Positions 34,556 to 45,489 of a DNA stretch of 64,000 nt are shown in pieces; within the stretch, counting starts at the first letter, position 1; each line of letters begins with the position of its first letter. Under the pieces are notes generated by a model, which worked only from the letters and a program-made list of their open reading frames with translations, ran no database searches and was not told where the DNA came from. Made by a program: the position numbers and the translations under genes. The stretch is from Acanthaster planci. Taxonomy: Eukaryota > Echinodermata > Asteroidea > Valvatida > Acanthasteridae. The stretch is taken from positions 129,964 through 193,963 of the forward strand of contig NW_019091609.1 in NCBI RefSeq assembly GCF_001949145.1, written 5' to 3'.

Positions 34556-34571
34556 NNNNNNNNNNNNNNNN
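34556..34571. other. Assembly gap (16 N)
   Basis: A short run of N between the repeat and the coding-like fragment to its right. Confidence 0.99.
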
Positions 34572-34801
34572 GTTGTTGTGCCGGAAATCTCAATGGTGTC
34601 TCGGATTCTTCTTGGAAGGCAATTCTGGATGAGGTGATGAGTTCTGAGACCCATCAACCTGGGAGGGGGATTGTAAAGACTGATGCCCTTGTGGAGGTAG
34701 CCATTTAACTGGAGGGTGGTCTTGATGTACCGGAGTTCTAAACATGGATTGCTCTGGTCCCAGATCTCGAAGGCTCTGTGGCCCCGTTCAAGCTTCCACA
34801 T
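34572..34801 (-). other. Possible Penelope-like RT C-terminal fragment (-)
   Basis: The - strand reads HRAFEIWDQSNPCLELRYIK, then TTLQLNGYLHK and PRRIRDTIEIS. The pattern H-R-A-x-x-I...L-x-x-I-x-x-x-L-x-x-N-G-Y is that of the thumb/linker in Penelope-like reverse transcriptases. Only about 75 residues remain. Alternative: part of another retroelement. Call uncertain. Confidence 0.4.
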
Positions 34802-36179
34802 GTAACACGGGGGTTGGGTATTTTATTTTGATGGAAGGAAAGTCTGGTGTGAAGCATTCACTTTTCCACTCTAGTTTGCAAGCGGAGAACTCCACTGACA
34901 AGACACTGCTGTTTTCACTGTGGAAATCTGCCTCCCTTGTCTATCCACCATTTTTTTTCTTACAAAACAAGAAAATGTCCTCTTCCCACCAAAGCCCAGG
35001 ATTCTTCACCTACTGTCTAAAGTTCTAAATCTGATTTGCTGGTCCTTGTGCAATAATCCTTCAAGGTGGCAGGCATTTATAGCGACACTGTGGTCATGGT
35101 CGCACGAGGACAGTGGTTGTCTGCCCGTGAGATATACGACAGGCAGCTATAGCCTGTCATTAATTGATGCACAGCACATTCTTTATCAGTAACCAATACA
35201 CTTGAATAACAATAGTGGATTTTTTTCCTCCATCTCTATTATTTGGGCCTTCAAGTTGTGATCATCCATAACTGCCACTCAGCTTTCACAACAATTCACT
35301 TAAATTTCAACAGTGACTCTGCCAGAGATGCCACTTTTCCAATTTTATCAGGATTTCCGGTATTTTTGAAACCGACCCCTGAAATTCAATTTTTCCTCCT
35401 TTTTCAAAAGAATACACAAACAGGAATGCGTTTATTTTCACCTCGAATGCATCTCAAATTCAATGACAGTTGTGCACTGCATGCATGGCATGCCTGTGTA
35501 GCTTTGTCCCTTCATTAACCTTTAAAATAAGGCTGCCGAGCTTACATGCAGTGTTGCATGCACTGCCTGCACCTGTATGCCTTTGTGATTGTCAAAACCA
35601 TGGTCAACGGGAACCATGGTCATACATGTGTGTTTTCAAAAGACGAGCTGTTGATTGATGTCTACAACGTAATTGGCACGGTTTGGAGCAAAAAATATCA
35701 TATGTCATGCTACAGATTTCATCATAATATGACAAAATTGTAGAAAGAATAGACATATGAAAGCCATCAAATCAAAGGTGAAAAATAAGTAGAACTGAAT
35801 ATGGCTGGGTTCATGGCTTAATGCATCCCCCAGTGCACATAAGGAATGTCTGTCTTCTCGAAGGCACTGTCTGCACTTTACTTCTTCCTCCTTCAAAAGT
35901 GCCAACTGCATGTAGGATTACTTGGTGTGTGGCATTGGACTTACATAGCCAATGTCACTAAGTTATATACACAGCCAATGTCGCGTTTGGTCTTTTGCTT
36001 TTAATTTGTCATGGTGATGGGATTGTTAATGTCACTTGAGCATTGAAGGGGGTTTGATGACTTTGGTTTGCATACTTAGATGGCTGTTTGGACAGTGTAA
36101 GCCTTTAAGTGTTGCAAAAAATGCACTTGCTGTACAAGGATATGTGCTATTAGACAGACAAAAATACAAAATGTGTGCA
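34802..36179. other. Intronic sequence, nothing recognised
   Basis: Holds no confident frame, RNA or repeat. A GCATGCATGG/TGCATGCACTG-type cluster of short words lies at 35475-35580. Confidence 0.35.
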
Positions 36180-37390
36180 AATCCATGATCATAGATTTTC
36201 AGGAAAATACACGTCTACAAAAATCACAAGCTGATGTCATGATGTCTCGTTGGTTTTACCTACAACACATCCCTATGTACCCACGTACAAGATTGAACTG
36301 AATTCAGTGTACAGTTGTTACTGTAAAATGTCATCATGGGTTTCACTATTTAAACTCACTTCACAGGATTGAACTCAATCATACTTGCTGTTATCTAGTA
36401 ACAGGACTTAAAAATGTTCACCTTTGAAATTATGTCAAACTCATAATGATGTCACAATGTGTCACTTCTTATTTAAACCATAATACATCCTAGTCTACCT
36501 ATCTACCAAAAGTGAACCCAATCAGATTCAAAGTTCTCTAGTTATAGGGCATTAAACTGTGCCCCTTTAAGATGATGTCACCCGATGTCATCATAGCGTA
36601 ACCCTAGTAATCATAGAAAATACATCCCCGTCTACATTCAAATAAAAAGTAAACTAAATAGGACTCAAAGTTCTATAGCTATTGACCCTTAAAGTTACAC
36701 ACCTTTAAGATTATGTCACATGGCCTGTGATGATGTAATCATTAAATCACCCCAACTACCCCTGATAAAACATCCCTCTTTGAGTGAATGCCAAGTTTCA
36801 TCCATGTCGGACTTGTGGTTCTGAAGATAGTGGCCTACAAAGAGTACAACTTGGTGGAGGTTTCAACTTAAGTGACTTCTTTTGGTGCGATCTTAACTCT
36901 TCTGAAGAAAATATCTATGCAAAATGGTCATTCCTTTGTGTAACTTTGCTTTTTTGGGGTAACTTGGCAAAAGATTGTAAATTGCCCAGAGTTGCCCCTA
37001 GAAAACTGTATATAAGGCCAAAAAAAAAGAATTAGTGGGTAGCTCGTGCCCTGTGCGTAATGTTTTGTCAAACATAAACAGTAGACCATGGGCAGGTTAC
37101 AGAGTTGCAGCCAGCTGGTCAACAACAACGGTGGCATGACATGCAAAATGCTACTACTAGCCTTTGCTGTTTGATTAAATGTGCCACTCATTTCCGTGTC
37201 TGTTGCCAGTCTTAAAAAGCCACCCCACCCCCCAAAAACGCATCGCCGCATCAACTCTGGAACTTTGGTCTGACCAGAGACCAAGTATTTTTATTTTTTT
37301 GGCCTAAAGTGTGTTTTTAGACATATTCAAAATTTAATAATAAATGATCTAATGACGTCATCATGACATCACTTCATGCAACACAGTGCA
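36180..37390. repeat. Satellite-related repeat in inverse orientation
   Basis: Repeated segments such as AAAGTGAACCCAATCAGATT, then CAAAGTTCTCTAGTTATAGG and CCCTTTAAGATGATGTCACC, followed by GATGTCATCAT. They are inverse-complement relatives of the array at 10.2-12.9 kb, more diverged, with a unit of about 135-145 bp. The CTAATGACGTCATCATGACA word near 37350 marks the same flank as at 10846 and 44215. Confidence 0.6.
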
Positions 37391-39343
37391 GTAAAAGAAA
37401 AAATTCAGAAAACGAGCTGTTTCTACCTATGCCTGAAATAACTAATTACAGGTACTATACCCAGATACCCACCTGTTATAGGAATCAGGTACCCGGTTCC
37501 CGTCCTATCACCAGTAGTTAATGTGTGTACATGTACAGTATTTTTTAGAACAACAACATGCAGAAGTTTATGCATAGGCCTACATGTACTAGACACTGGT
37601 TGCATCTCCCACAGACCACAACTTTGTTGGAATACAAAGGTCTTCATGTTTGTGCCAGGTGCCTAGCTTAAACAGTTCCAGCAGCCTTTTTCTTTGTTGG
37701 TGAGGGAATACTTGTGCACACAGTGGATAGTACTCCGTTTGCAGCTTTTGCATGCTTGAGTTTACATTTCTACCACTGACACTGACAAAGAACACTTAAA
37801 GTGTTCTTTAAAGTGTAGAAACAAGGGATTTTTATTTATTTGTTTGATCAATTCACTGTTCCTCACAGGGTTTCATTTTAAATTTAGGTATCTGTTTGTC
37901 TTTTCCTGGCAATGATAAAAACTGCCTGTTCACTACAAGCAAAATTTGCGAATTCATACTCTTTGCTGCTGTCTTAATCCATAGCTGTACCCAATGTTTG
38001 GGATGGAAACAAGATTCCCCCCCCCCATTGTCAAGGAGTTTAGAAGTAAAAAATGCCTCCCCTCATTGATATTTGCCTGCTCTCAGGACAGGTGAACAGG
38101 TGGCCAGTGGAGACACTGGTTCCTAATCAATTACAACTTCCTAATAAAGCAAGCAGTCCATCTGGAGGAATGTTTTAAAGTGTCTTTACTGTTCAAGTCA
38201 TTAAATTGTACCTTTCAACTAACAAAGAAATTTTGTCAAAATCGCATTACTGAAGTTACTTCTAATACTTCAATAATGCATTCCATAAATAAGTATATGG
38301 TTATCGGACTTTATCCCAGCTTGAAAGAGTCATACAGGTTAAGTGCTGCTGTAGCAGTGCTGAACTTCAACCAGGGCTGGTGTGTTTGAGCAAGGTAAAA
38401 TTTTGCCAAACTGGTGTAAAATCGGCACTCATTACCTGATTAAGAAAAAGGATCAGCCTATCCCAGAGTCTTTGTTGGTTTTCACCTCAACATCGTTTTA
38501 AATTTCTCCTCTTCTCTCCCTGACCACCCTTGTTTCAATATTGAGTGCATCTGCTGTGTTTTTGCATAATAGCCATGGGCCAAACAATGCACAGGATACA
38601 TTAGCCTTTAGTTAAGGCGCCCCTGGTACTCTGGACACCAGTACAGTGGTAACATGAAACCGTGGCATCCCAGTAGTAACAAGAAACCCATGCGAGTGGT
38701 GAAGCACCTCGAGCGTCTTTACTGTCTCCTGGAGAAGGCTTTTTTTTTTTTACACTCCTATTTGGTGGGGATATCTCATGCATAATGCATTACATGTTGT
38801 GGATATTGGCCAATAAAAATTACTCGCACCCATTCAAACTATTGACGTCACACCCACTCAACCATGAGGAAGAGACAGGCAAATTTTAATATTTTTCAAT
38901 TAATCATTGGGTCAACGATTCTATGCGCACACAGGGAATGATGAGAGCCAATTATAATGGAACAGTTGTGCATGCATATGCTGGGCGCTGAAATGAAGTG
39001 TGCAAGGTGGTGGCATTTGCATTTTTCATAACTGCCCCGCATGCTCCACAGCTTATACCTTAACTAGGTAATATTGTGTCTTTGCCACTCTCACTGGTCT
39101 TCCTCTTGTTACCAGATGAGCATCCAGGGTGCCACAGGCGCCTTGACTATTGGCTAAGGTTACATAGGTTAAACCCATTTTACATTGCTGGATGAAACGA
39201 TGCATAAATACCTCGACTTCTCATGACGTCACTCTAAAAGAGATATAGTAATGCATAATTGTATAACACATCAAAATAATTGTAAACAGATTGTGACAGA
39301 AAAGCTCCCACTTTTGATAATTTGAATATGTTTTTTCAAACAG
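37391..39343. other. TRIM37: Intronic sequence up to the TRIM37 exon
   Basis: Poly-C near 38018 and poly-T near 38740. A GCGCCTTGACTATTGGCTAA word near 39136 and a related CTTAGTTAAGGCGCC-type word near 38610 hint at a short dispersed repeat. The region ends in a good acceptor (TTTTTTCAAACAG). Confidence 0.4.
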
Positions 39344-39431
39344 ATGTGAAGCCCACAACGAGAAATTAAGTGTGTACTGCTGGACCTGTCACAAGTGCAT
39401 ATGTCACCAATGTGCTCTATGGGGTGGGACG
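39344..39431 (+). CDS. TRIM37: TRIM37 exon, first part of the B-box zinc finger
   Basis: An 88-bp exon between TTTTTTCAAACAG and donor GTGAGTACT. It reads [20 protein letters not shown], then HQCALWGGT. Vertebrate TRIM37 has the same segment almost residue for residue. The zinc ligands of the B-box are visible: the opening C and H, the CxxC of CWTC, and the C-I-C-H-Q-C group. The last two histidines of the box belong to the next exon. The exon begins with one base that completes the split Lys codon from 13480 and ends in phase 0. No following exon (expected HGGHTF start and coiled coil) was recognised before the window's end. Confidence 0.95.
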
Positions 39432-39482
39432 GTGAGTACTAGCAATAGTTTATTTTGACATATCACTAACATTTGCAAGAAA

Positions 39483-40335
39483 TGGTCCATTGTCTCTTGA
39501 TTCAAGGACAACAGGTTCTGTGCTCCTCCCTATGGGTTTTCAGGTAACTCTGTAGACCCAGTCTGGCAAGTGAAGCACTGGAAGAAGAGTGTTGTGACAG
39601 GTGCCACAGCAGCTCTGTGATGGCATTCACAGGTCTCCTCCTGTTGCTCCCTGTACTTTCTCTCCAGGGAAGTTGTAGCTTGGGGGAGGGTGAGAGTAGG
39701 CCATTGAGAATGGTTTTCTGCTGCTTGCTGAAGGTCTGATTCCCTGACATGGCACCACGTCAGGTTCCCTTTCACACCATCTTTGTAGCGCTTGCTGGGA
39801 CAGCGCTTCTTTCTGCACCCTTTTGACAGTTCCTTGAAGAACAGGCACTTCGGGATGCATTTGTTTCCCATCCCAGATGATGTGCCTTGTCCAGCACAGC
39901 TGGGCTTTCATTAGCGTGAACTTGATGAATGATGAATCTGCTCAATCAAGCATTTGAAGGTTGCTGATCTTGTTCTGCCATAATATGCCTAGGATAGAAC
40001 AAAGGGCACACATGGAATTTCTCCAGCTGCTTGATATGCCACCTGTAGACAGTCCAGGACTCACAGCTGTAGAAGAGGGAGGTGAGAATAAAGGCAATAA
40101 AGATATTCAGTGTTGAGGGCATGGATACAATGTGGTGATTCATCACCCTGGCCTGAAGTCTGTCTAGTGCTTAGCTCATTTTGCTGATCCTCAATTTGAT
40201 CTCTTTGTCAATCTGACTGTCACTGGAGATACATGTAACTCGGCCTGAGTATCTACTACTGTCAACAGTCGTTAGCATATTATTGACGGTGATGGAGGTG
40301 TGAAGTTTTGGGGAGTCAGTAGTTCTTCCCTCATC
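39483..40335 (-). mobile_element. LINE 3' fragment (C-terminal RT region and zinc finger)
   Basis: The - strand shows IVSMPSTLNIFIAFILTSLF, then YSCESWTVYRWHIKQLEKFH, the well-known (Y)GCESWTxYRRHxKQLxxFH block after the RT domain of a common animal LINE group. It continues with KAQLCWTRHIIWDGKQ, QRWCEREPDVVPCQ and a degenerated Cys/His end (LGLQSYLKTHREEHRTCCP). The 5' four-fifths of the element is absent. The reading frame is interrupted several times, including a change around 39900-39950. The 3' end lies about 50 bp from the TRIM37 donor at 39432. The LINE is antisense to the gene. Confidence 0.75.
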
Positions 40336-40349
40336 TTTCACCTCTGCAG

Positions 40350-40520
40350 TCTGGGGTCAATTCCTGGCTTGGTCCACATGTGGATTGAGTTTTCAGTCCC
40401 ACCTGATTCTGTGGGTTTTACCCAGAATGTTCATCTGGGGTTTACCTCCCTCCTCTAAAACTGTAATTGTTTCTCATTGTCTCCTCTCTGCAGGTATCTG
40501 CAGGCATGCAAGCTACTGTG
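40350..40520 (+). mobile_element. SINE-like fragment with tRNA B box and Deu-like centre
   Basis: GGGGTCAATTCCTGGCTTGG resembles an RNA polymerase III B box. It is followed by TGATTCTGTGGGTTTTACCC and GTTTACCTCCCTCCTCTAAA, reminiscent of the Deu core domain of marine SINEs. No A box and no clear tail, so it is partial. Confidence 0.42.
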
Positions 40521-40668
40521 CCTAGGGTACTTTTGAGGAATCCTTGGTGTCATTACCAGAAATGATAAATAATAATATTAATAATGCCCCCCAAAAACAC
40601 ATTTCTATTTTCAAGATGTATTTTTGCGTTGGGGAGATGTTAATTATATATAACAGGTTTTGCCCTTA

Positions 40669-40669
40669 N
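40669..40669. other. Single ambiguous base
   Basis: One N just before a tRNA-like SINE stretch. Confidence 0.95.
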
Positions 40670-40674
40670 AAACC

Positions 40675-40730
40675 TCACAAGCTTACTTGGGTGGGACTCG
40701 AACCCACAACCTCCTGCTTACTCTTGCTTA
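40675..40730 (-). mobile_element. tRNA-derived SINE fragment
   Basis: The - strand reads AGGTTGTGGGTTCGAGTCCC, containing an exact B box (GGTTCGAGTCC), then ACCCAAGTAAGCTTGTGAGG. No complete tRNA cloverleaf and no A box are visible, so it is a SINE piece and not a tRNA gene. Confidence 0.55.
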
Positions 40731-41119
40731 TTGATGTATGTAAAAATTTCTACTGTCAACAATTCTTAAGAATTATGAACAATTTATACCAATATGCACG
40801 ACACTTGTTGGGTAATCACAACGGCAAACTGGTCAACAGTGTCTGTGCATTGTGTGGTAACTGTCTATGATGCATCCAGACAGGCAGGCCATAAACCTTG
40901 TGCCGTGGCAGGAAAATTTTGTGGAAGCACACTTGCTTAATTACAAGTAAAACAACCTCAAATTAAACTCGTGAACATAGAAAATACACACATTTAAAAG
41001 AGACTAAGTGCTTTGAATTAACTGGCAGAAATCTTTTTTCAACATTGATTTTTTTTGTCATGCAGCTGTAGGGTTGCGTACATGTACAGCTGGTGTAGTG
41101 TAACAATGCTATTTGTATA

Positions 41120-41367
41120 GGGGTAATTCCAGAAATTAGGGGTCCTTTTTTTTTTCGTGTCCCCGTCACATCTGACATATGATTTTGTTGGTTCAGAACA
41201 CATTGTCTAATTTCCAAGATAGATTAATTAATACAAATTACCTGCCAAACAAACAGTAGTAGTTTGAAATCAATTCCGGTGATATTTCCATGTCAAATAA
41301 CAAAGGTCAGATGTAACAGGGACACCAAAATGTCACACTTTTAGATCCCTAATTTCTGGAATTCCCC
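41120..41367. mobile_element. MITE with long terminal inverted repeats
   Basis: The left end GGGGTAATTCCAGAAATTAG and right end CTAATTTCTGGAATTCCCC are inverse complements apart from a 1-base gap. The inversion continues inward (GTGTCCCCGTCACATCTGA against CAGATGTAACAGGGACACC). TA flanks both ends, consistent with a TA target duplication. Length about 248 bp, no coding capacity: a non-autonomous DNA transposon. Confidence 0.75.
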
Positions 41368-41369
41368 TA

Positions 41370-42435
41370 ATTGTTGTTGCTACATTTCCATCACATGTTC
41401 TTTTGCATGTGCACGACAAGAACCGGGGCAACCTTGCTTTAATGTATTGAGTTTTTTGCACATATTTTAACCACTGCGACAGCAAAACATGAAGGGAATT
41501 TGTCAAAATAATGTTGTTGTTTTTTTCAGAAGTTGCAATGTAAGTAGGAAAACATATATAAATAAAGCATTTTAATGTGAGAAGGGCTTGTTTAGTGGTA
41601 TTTTATAAAGACAGAAAAGACAACAGGATTATTTTTTATTTTTTACAAATCTTTTTAAAATGAATTTTGTTAAATTGTTGATAACAATTTTATTGTTGCC
41701 CCAACAAATTAGGGTCAGTCAGGAAACCGGAAGCAGAAGTATATTTTATGGGGCCTAGTAATAATAGGAGGCTAACTGAAAAGGTCTTTGGTCTTTGCCA
41801 GGCTGATCAATGGTTAGCCAAACTAACTGCTTTGATGCTTCAGGAAAACTGGTAAGCAGAAACTAAATGTCACTAAATCTGCCATCAGAGCATCACCGTC
41901 ACTGTTGCCTACCCGAGTGAACTCCAGCAGCTCCAGTAGTGACAGTGACCTACCTTTAGTGTTGAATGTTGTGATATGTAAATTAGGGGCTATTTTACTT
42001 AGCGTATGCATACAATGCCATCCGGCTTCCTGCCTTTCACTTTTCTCCATTCCTGGGTGTGTATGAATAAAACCACTAGGCAGTGGCACAGGAAACAAAC
42101 TTTCTTTGTCCTGAATATTTTACATTCATCACACTTCATGGTGGCAGCGGTGTAGGAGAACAATCATAGAACACGCCAGTCTCGGGAAAACTACCCATGA
42201 ACTCAAAATCTGCCACGAACAAGCCTTAGAGCCCACTGCCAGCTGACATCTAGGCCTGACGTTTGATGATGCTACACACGGCCTAGGCTTACGTACACCA
42301 ACTACATGATGTACTGTACATGACGTATGCTACATACACGTACGGGACACGAACGGCATAGGCTAGCCCACACAGCTCAGCACCGCAGCCTGTGAAATGT
42401 GAGCTAACATCAGCCTAAACTTCACCAACTGTGTG
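41370..42435. other. Intronic sequence; possible retroelement leader near 42.1 kb
   Basis: No coding frame recognised. The CATGGTGGCAGCGGTGTAGG stretch near 42137 could be a primer-binding-like word but no terminal repeat was found; see the rejected items. Confidence 0.3.
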
Positions 42436-42439
42436 CGGA

Positions 42440-42740
42440 TTGGGCGACGATCAGCACACTAACGGTTACTACTAGTGTTAGTTGTTTTCCCAACCGAGCA
42501 GTGAAATCAGCGACCGTCAACGTCCACATTTCCTCCGACCGAGCGGTAAAACTGGAGTCGATCAGCAGCCTGTTTCTCCCCCAACTGAGCAGTGAAACTG
42601 AGCTATCATCAGCGTCCACATTCCCTCCGACCGGGCAGTGAAAACCTACCGATTAGAGCCAAAACATCCCGGCTGACGTAGCAGCGAAATCCTGCGGCGA
42701 CTATCGTCCGGACCTCGTTCGACCAACATCGACTGAGCAG
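42440..42740. repeat. Minisatellite, unit about 45 bp
   Basis: A unit like CCGAGCAGTGAAACTGAGCG, then ATCAGCGTCCACATTTCCTC, recurs at about 42494, 42538, 42583 and 42630, with weaker members on both sides. GC-rich relative to its surroundings. Confidence 0.7.
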
Positions 42741-44179
42741 TGAACCTGGGTCGAGTAACAGCACCGAGGGACGACCGTGTTACCAGTGTAAGGTCTTCCC
42801 TGAACCTTTGAACATTTCTTCCCATACCATCCCCTTGCCGTGAGAAAGGAATTTTCCCCAGCTGACCTGCGGATCAACGGAACTGCCTAATGTATGTGAG
42901 AGTAAATTCATTGTTTTGTGCAAGGTACGAATTGTTTTCAATCCCTGAAAATCTTTTCATCAAATAAGCCGCATCATCATTTTTACGGCTTCATTGAAAC
43001 TTTACATTTCGTGGTGTCGGTGCCGCCCGACATTATCTTATGCAAGTTTATGTGTGCGGATGCATAAAGTAATCTTTTAACATACAGCACAGTGTATTGA
43101 CACCGCACATTGATTTTTTTCTGAGGATTGACCTTTGGCCGTATCGCTCCGCCATAACCGTCCAAAACTCCATGGACAGAGGACTTTCTGCCAGTATCCA
43201 TCCGCGCCCTCGCCAGAACTGTGCATCAATGGAATCAACGAACTTTTGCAAAAACAAAATGAACGTCGCATGGCCCACAAGAAAACATAGACTTGCTGCC
43301 AGTCCAAGGATTGAACAATTCTGGAGAACAAACTGTGAACATTGGACATTGAGTAACTGAGACTCTTGCATCGTAACTAGATGGATATATTTCTTTGATT
43401 GGAAGTGCATTTAATGTTTGATATTGCCTTCGCTGTGTGATATTGAACTTGCTGTTTGATATTGCAATCACTGTATATTATTGTACTCTTATTAAGATCG
43501 GTAATATTTCGTAGCAGAAAAACGTGTTAAAAACCTATGGCAAAAACTGCAGCTTTAACCACTTCATGCCTGGGCATTTTTCAACATTGATGATGCTGGG
43601 CCGGCATAACTATCATTTTTCTGCTTTCAAAATCCTTCAAAAATTCATCATTCCATGTAACGGTCGTTTATAGCCGCACAAAGTAATCTGTAGGCACTAC
43701 TCTAAGTTGACAGGTGACCTTCATTGACGACCAAGTATTTCAGCCAGGCCTGCAGCCTTGTAAACAGAGCCCAGATTGTACGGTGTTATACAACTGTCTT
43801 TTGTTCACGAACCTGGCTCAGTGCACTGCTGACCTCTTTTCAATAGGGGCCAGATTAGCATGCAGCGGTGCTGTGTGGCTCATTGCTGCGGTGGTGGAGC
43901 GCTTTTGTCCCCGGTGGTAATCAGCTTGCTCTCAATGCCCCAAACCCTGGTATACGGTTTCTAAATAACGCTGGATTATCACCACCTTTGAGAGCGAAAA
44001 ATGCCGGTCATGCCCAGCAGCCTGGTCTTTTGTTCAGAGTACGGTCTTTTGTTACAGGGCCCTGTTTCCTTTGTCCAAGTTCGGAGACCCCGGCCACGCA
44101 TATAAACCATACGGCTCCGATTTCTGAAAAAGTCTGAAAAAGGAAAAGAGTACAAATTAGAGGAACGTGGTTGTGAACA
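42741..44179. other. Intronic sequence, nothing firm
   Basis: A TTTGATATTGC word recurs near 43418-43465 (three loose copies). Open frames at 43048-43410 have no recognisable domain. Confidence 0.3.
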
Positions 44180-44410
44180 ACTACTGAGCTGTTTCGGAAG
44201 TTTCTGTTTGGTGATGACGTCATCATGACGTCATAAAAAATATTGAGAAATAAATAGTAAATCACATGATGACATCATCATGACGTTATTTATTTGCAAT
44301 AATTCTTGTATCAGGGTCTTTGTTTGCTGTCACTTTCATGGCAATCAAACATTGTGAAGGTTCAAAATAGTGGCTTGAAAATGTGTACAAAAGTCAATGG
44401 ACTGAAAACA
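44180..44410 (-). repeat. Satellite-family flank, inverse copy
   Basis: Reverse complement of this stretch (TCAGTCCATTGACTTTTGTA, CACATTTTCAAGCCACTATT, GCAAACAAAGACC, then TAACGTCATGATGATGTCAT) aligns with 10840-11050 on the + strand. It contains two TGACGTCA-type words. Confidence 0.65.
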
Positions 44411-44906
44411 CCTATGCAAAGAAGCTGCTCCTGTATGATGTCACGTGATTTGCGTTTATACTGAAAGAAAGTTATGAAATATTATTTGATATTGAGACTC
44501 TTGGGTATATATGTAATCGAACGCAGACGGAAAAAAAACAGATTTTTCTTTGGTAACTCCCTGTGCACAATTAATGAGGTGATTGTTAAACTTTCCAGAA
44601 ATTATACCTGGGTCATCACATAGTAAGTTATTATAATGTAATCTTGTTGTATGTGACTGTCTTAAATCCCATTTACCTCATTCATGCACTTCCACATTTT
44701 TACTGTTTTTTTTATACTCACAAAGAAGACTATGATTATAGGTAGTCTTTTGTTTTTGCAATGACTGAGTAACTTTGTTTCACAAATATTTACACTGATT
44801 CCGAAAGTCACTACAGTTGGGTTCAATAGCTACCCGATGGACATTCAGTCATCAGTAAAATTATATCTGGTATAACCCAACCTCAAGAATGGCACCTGAT
44901 TCTCTT

Positions 44907-44954
44907 CTTTTCACACTTGGTGCACCATAAACATGGTGCACCAAGTGTGAAAAG
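44907..44954. repeat. Perfect 22-bp hairpin with 4-base loop
   Basis: CTTTTCACACTTGGTGCACC-AT, loop AAAC, then AT-GGTGCACCAAGTGTGAAAAG. The arms are exactly complementary. It lies at the edge of the LINE fragment that follows. Confidence 0.9.
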
Positions 44955-45290
44955 CACAATCAACATCAGTTATCTCATCAATAACATACCAATGAATACT
45001 CCTCAGGTTATCAATAAATTCCCATTCATTCATTTTACCAAATGACTTCAATCCGATACTTTTATGAGTTTGACTCCTACTATCACTCATTTTGTATCCA
45101 GAACTACTGATTGTATGAATTGAAAAATTATCACTTATACTTGTACAAAAGACACTACTCTCAGTATAAGCTTCTGGATTATCAACAACGGTCAAAGCAA
45201 TTAGAGTGCAGCTTTGACTAGTGACCCCAGTAGGGCAAAACCCATGCATATCTGTACAGAACTCAAAATTTATATATGAAACAGTATCAT
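44911..45290 (-). mobile_element. LINE fragment, endonuclease-RT linker region
   Basis: The - strand reads GVTSQSCTLIALTVVDNPEA, then a SISDNFSIHT-type stretch (the end of the APE endonuclease, normally SDHxPV) and LKSFGKMNEWEFIDNLRSIH. It closes with VIDEITDVDCAFHTW, the usual linker toward the RT of L2/CR1/Rex-type LINEs. The expected catalytic His of SDH is Asn here, so it is inactive. Truncated on both sides. Confidence 0.6.
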
Positions 45291-45339
45291 TAACTGTTTC
45301 GGCAAGTCTGCAGAAACAACTTTTGTTTTCCTTTAGATT

Positions 45340-45485
45340 TTCGGGGGGGGGGTTTTAACATGTTGCAAAAAAGGCATTCTTTTTGTTCCTTTTGGAGGGG
45401 GCTTTTTTGCAATTGTGCAAAAAAGGCATTCTTTTTGTTCTGTTTTTGGCTTTTTGCAATTTTGCATTTTGCATTAAAAAGTGTA
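45340..45485. repeat. Short duplicated word, TGCAAAAAAGGCATTCTTTT
   Basis: The word occurs twice within about 55 bp in a T-rich stretch that also has a G9 run near 45344. Probably slippage-prone low complexity. Confidence 0.6.
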
Positions 45486-45489
45486 AATA

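Larger units (their letters stand above)
13481..39343 (+). other. TRIM37: TRIM37 intron of about 25.9 kb
   Basis: Bounded by donor GTAAGTATT and acceptor TTTTTTCAAACAG, with matching phase. It holds the BEN-domain gene, a pogo transposon, a tyrosine-recombinase fossil, a DDE transposase fragment, satellite copies and both assembly gaps. Such a size is explained largely by insertions. Confidence 0.88.

Noticed and set aside
40675-40730. Possible tRNA gene on the - strand (exact B box).
   Set aside because: No A box and no cloverleaf around it; fits a SINE fragment.
42130-43040. Primer-binding-like words (TGGTGGCAGCGGTGT near 42140; TGGTGTCGGTGCC near 43012) suggesting LTR-type leaders.
   Set aside because: No long terminal repeats, polypurine tract or coding region of such an element was identified around them.
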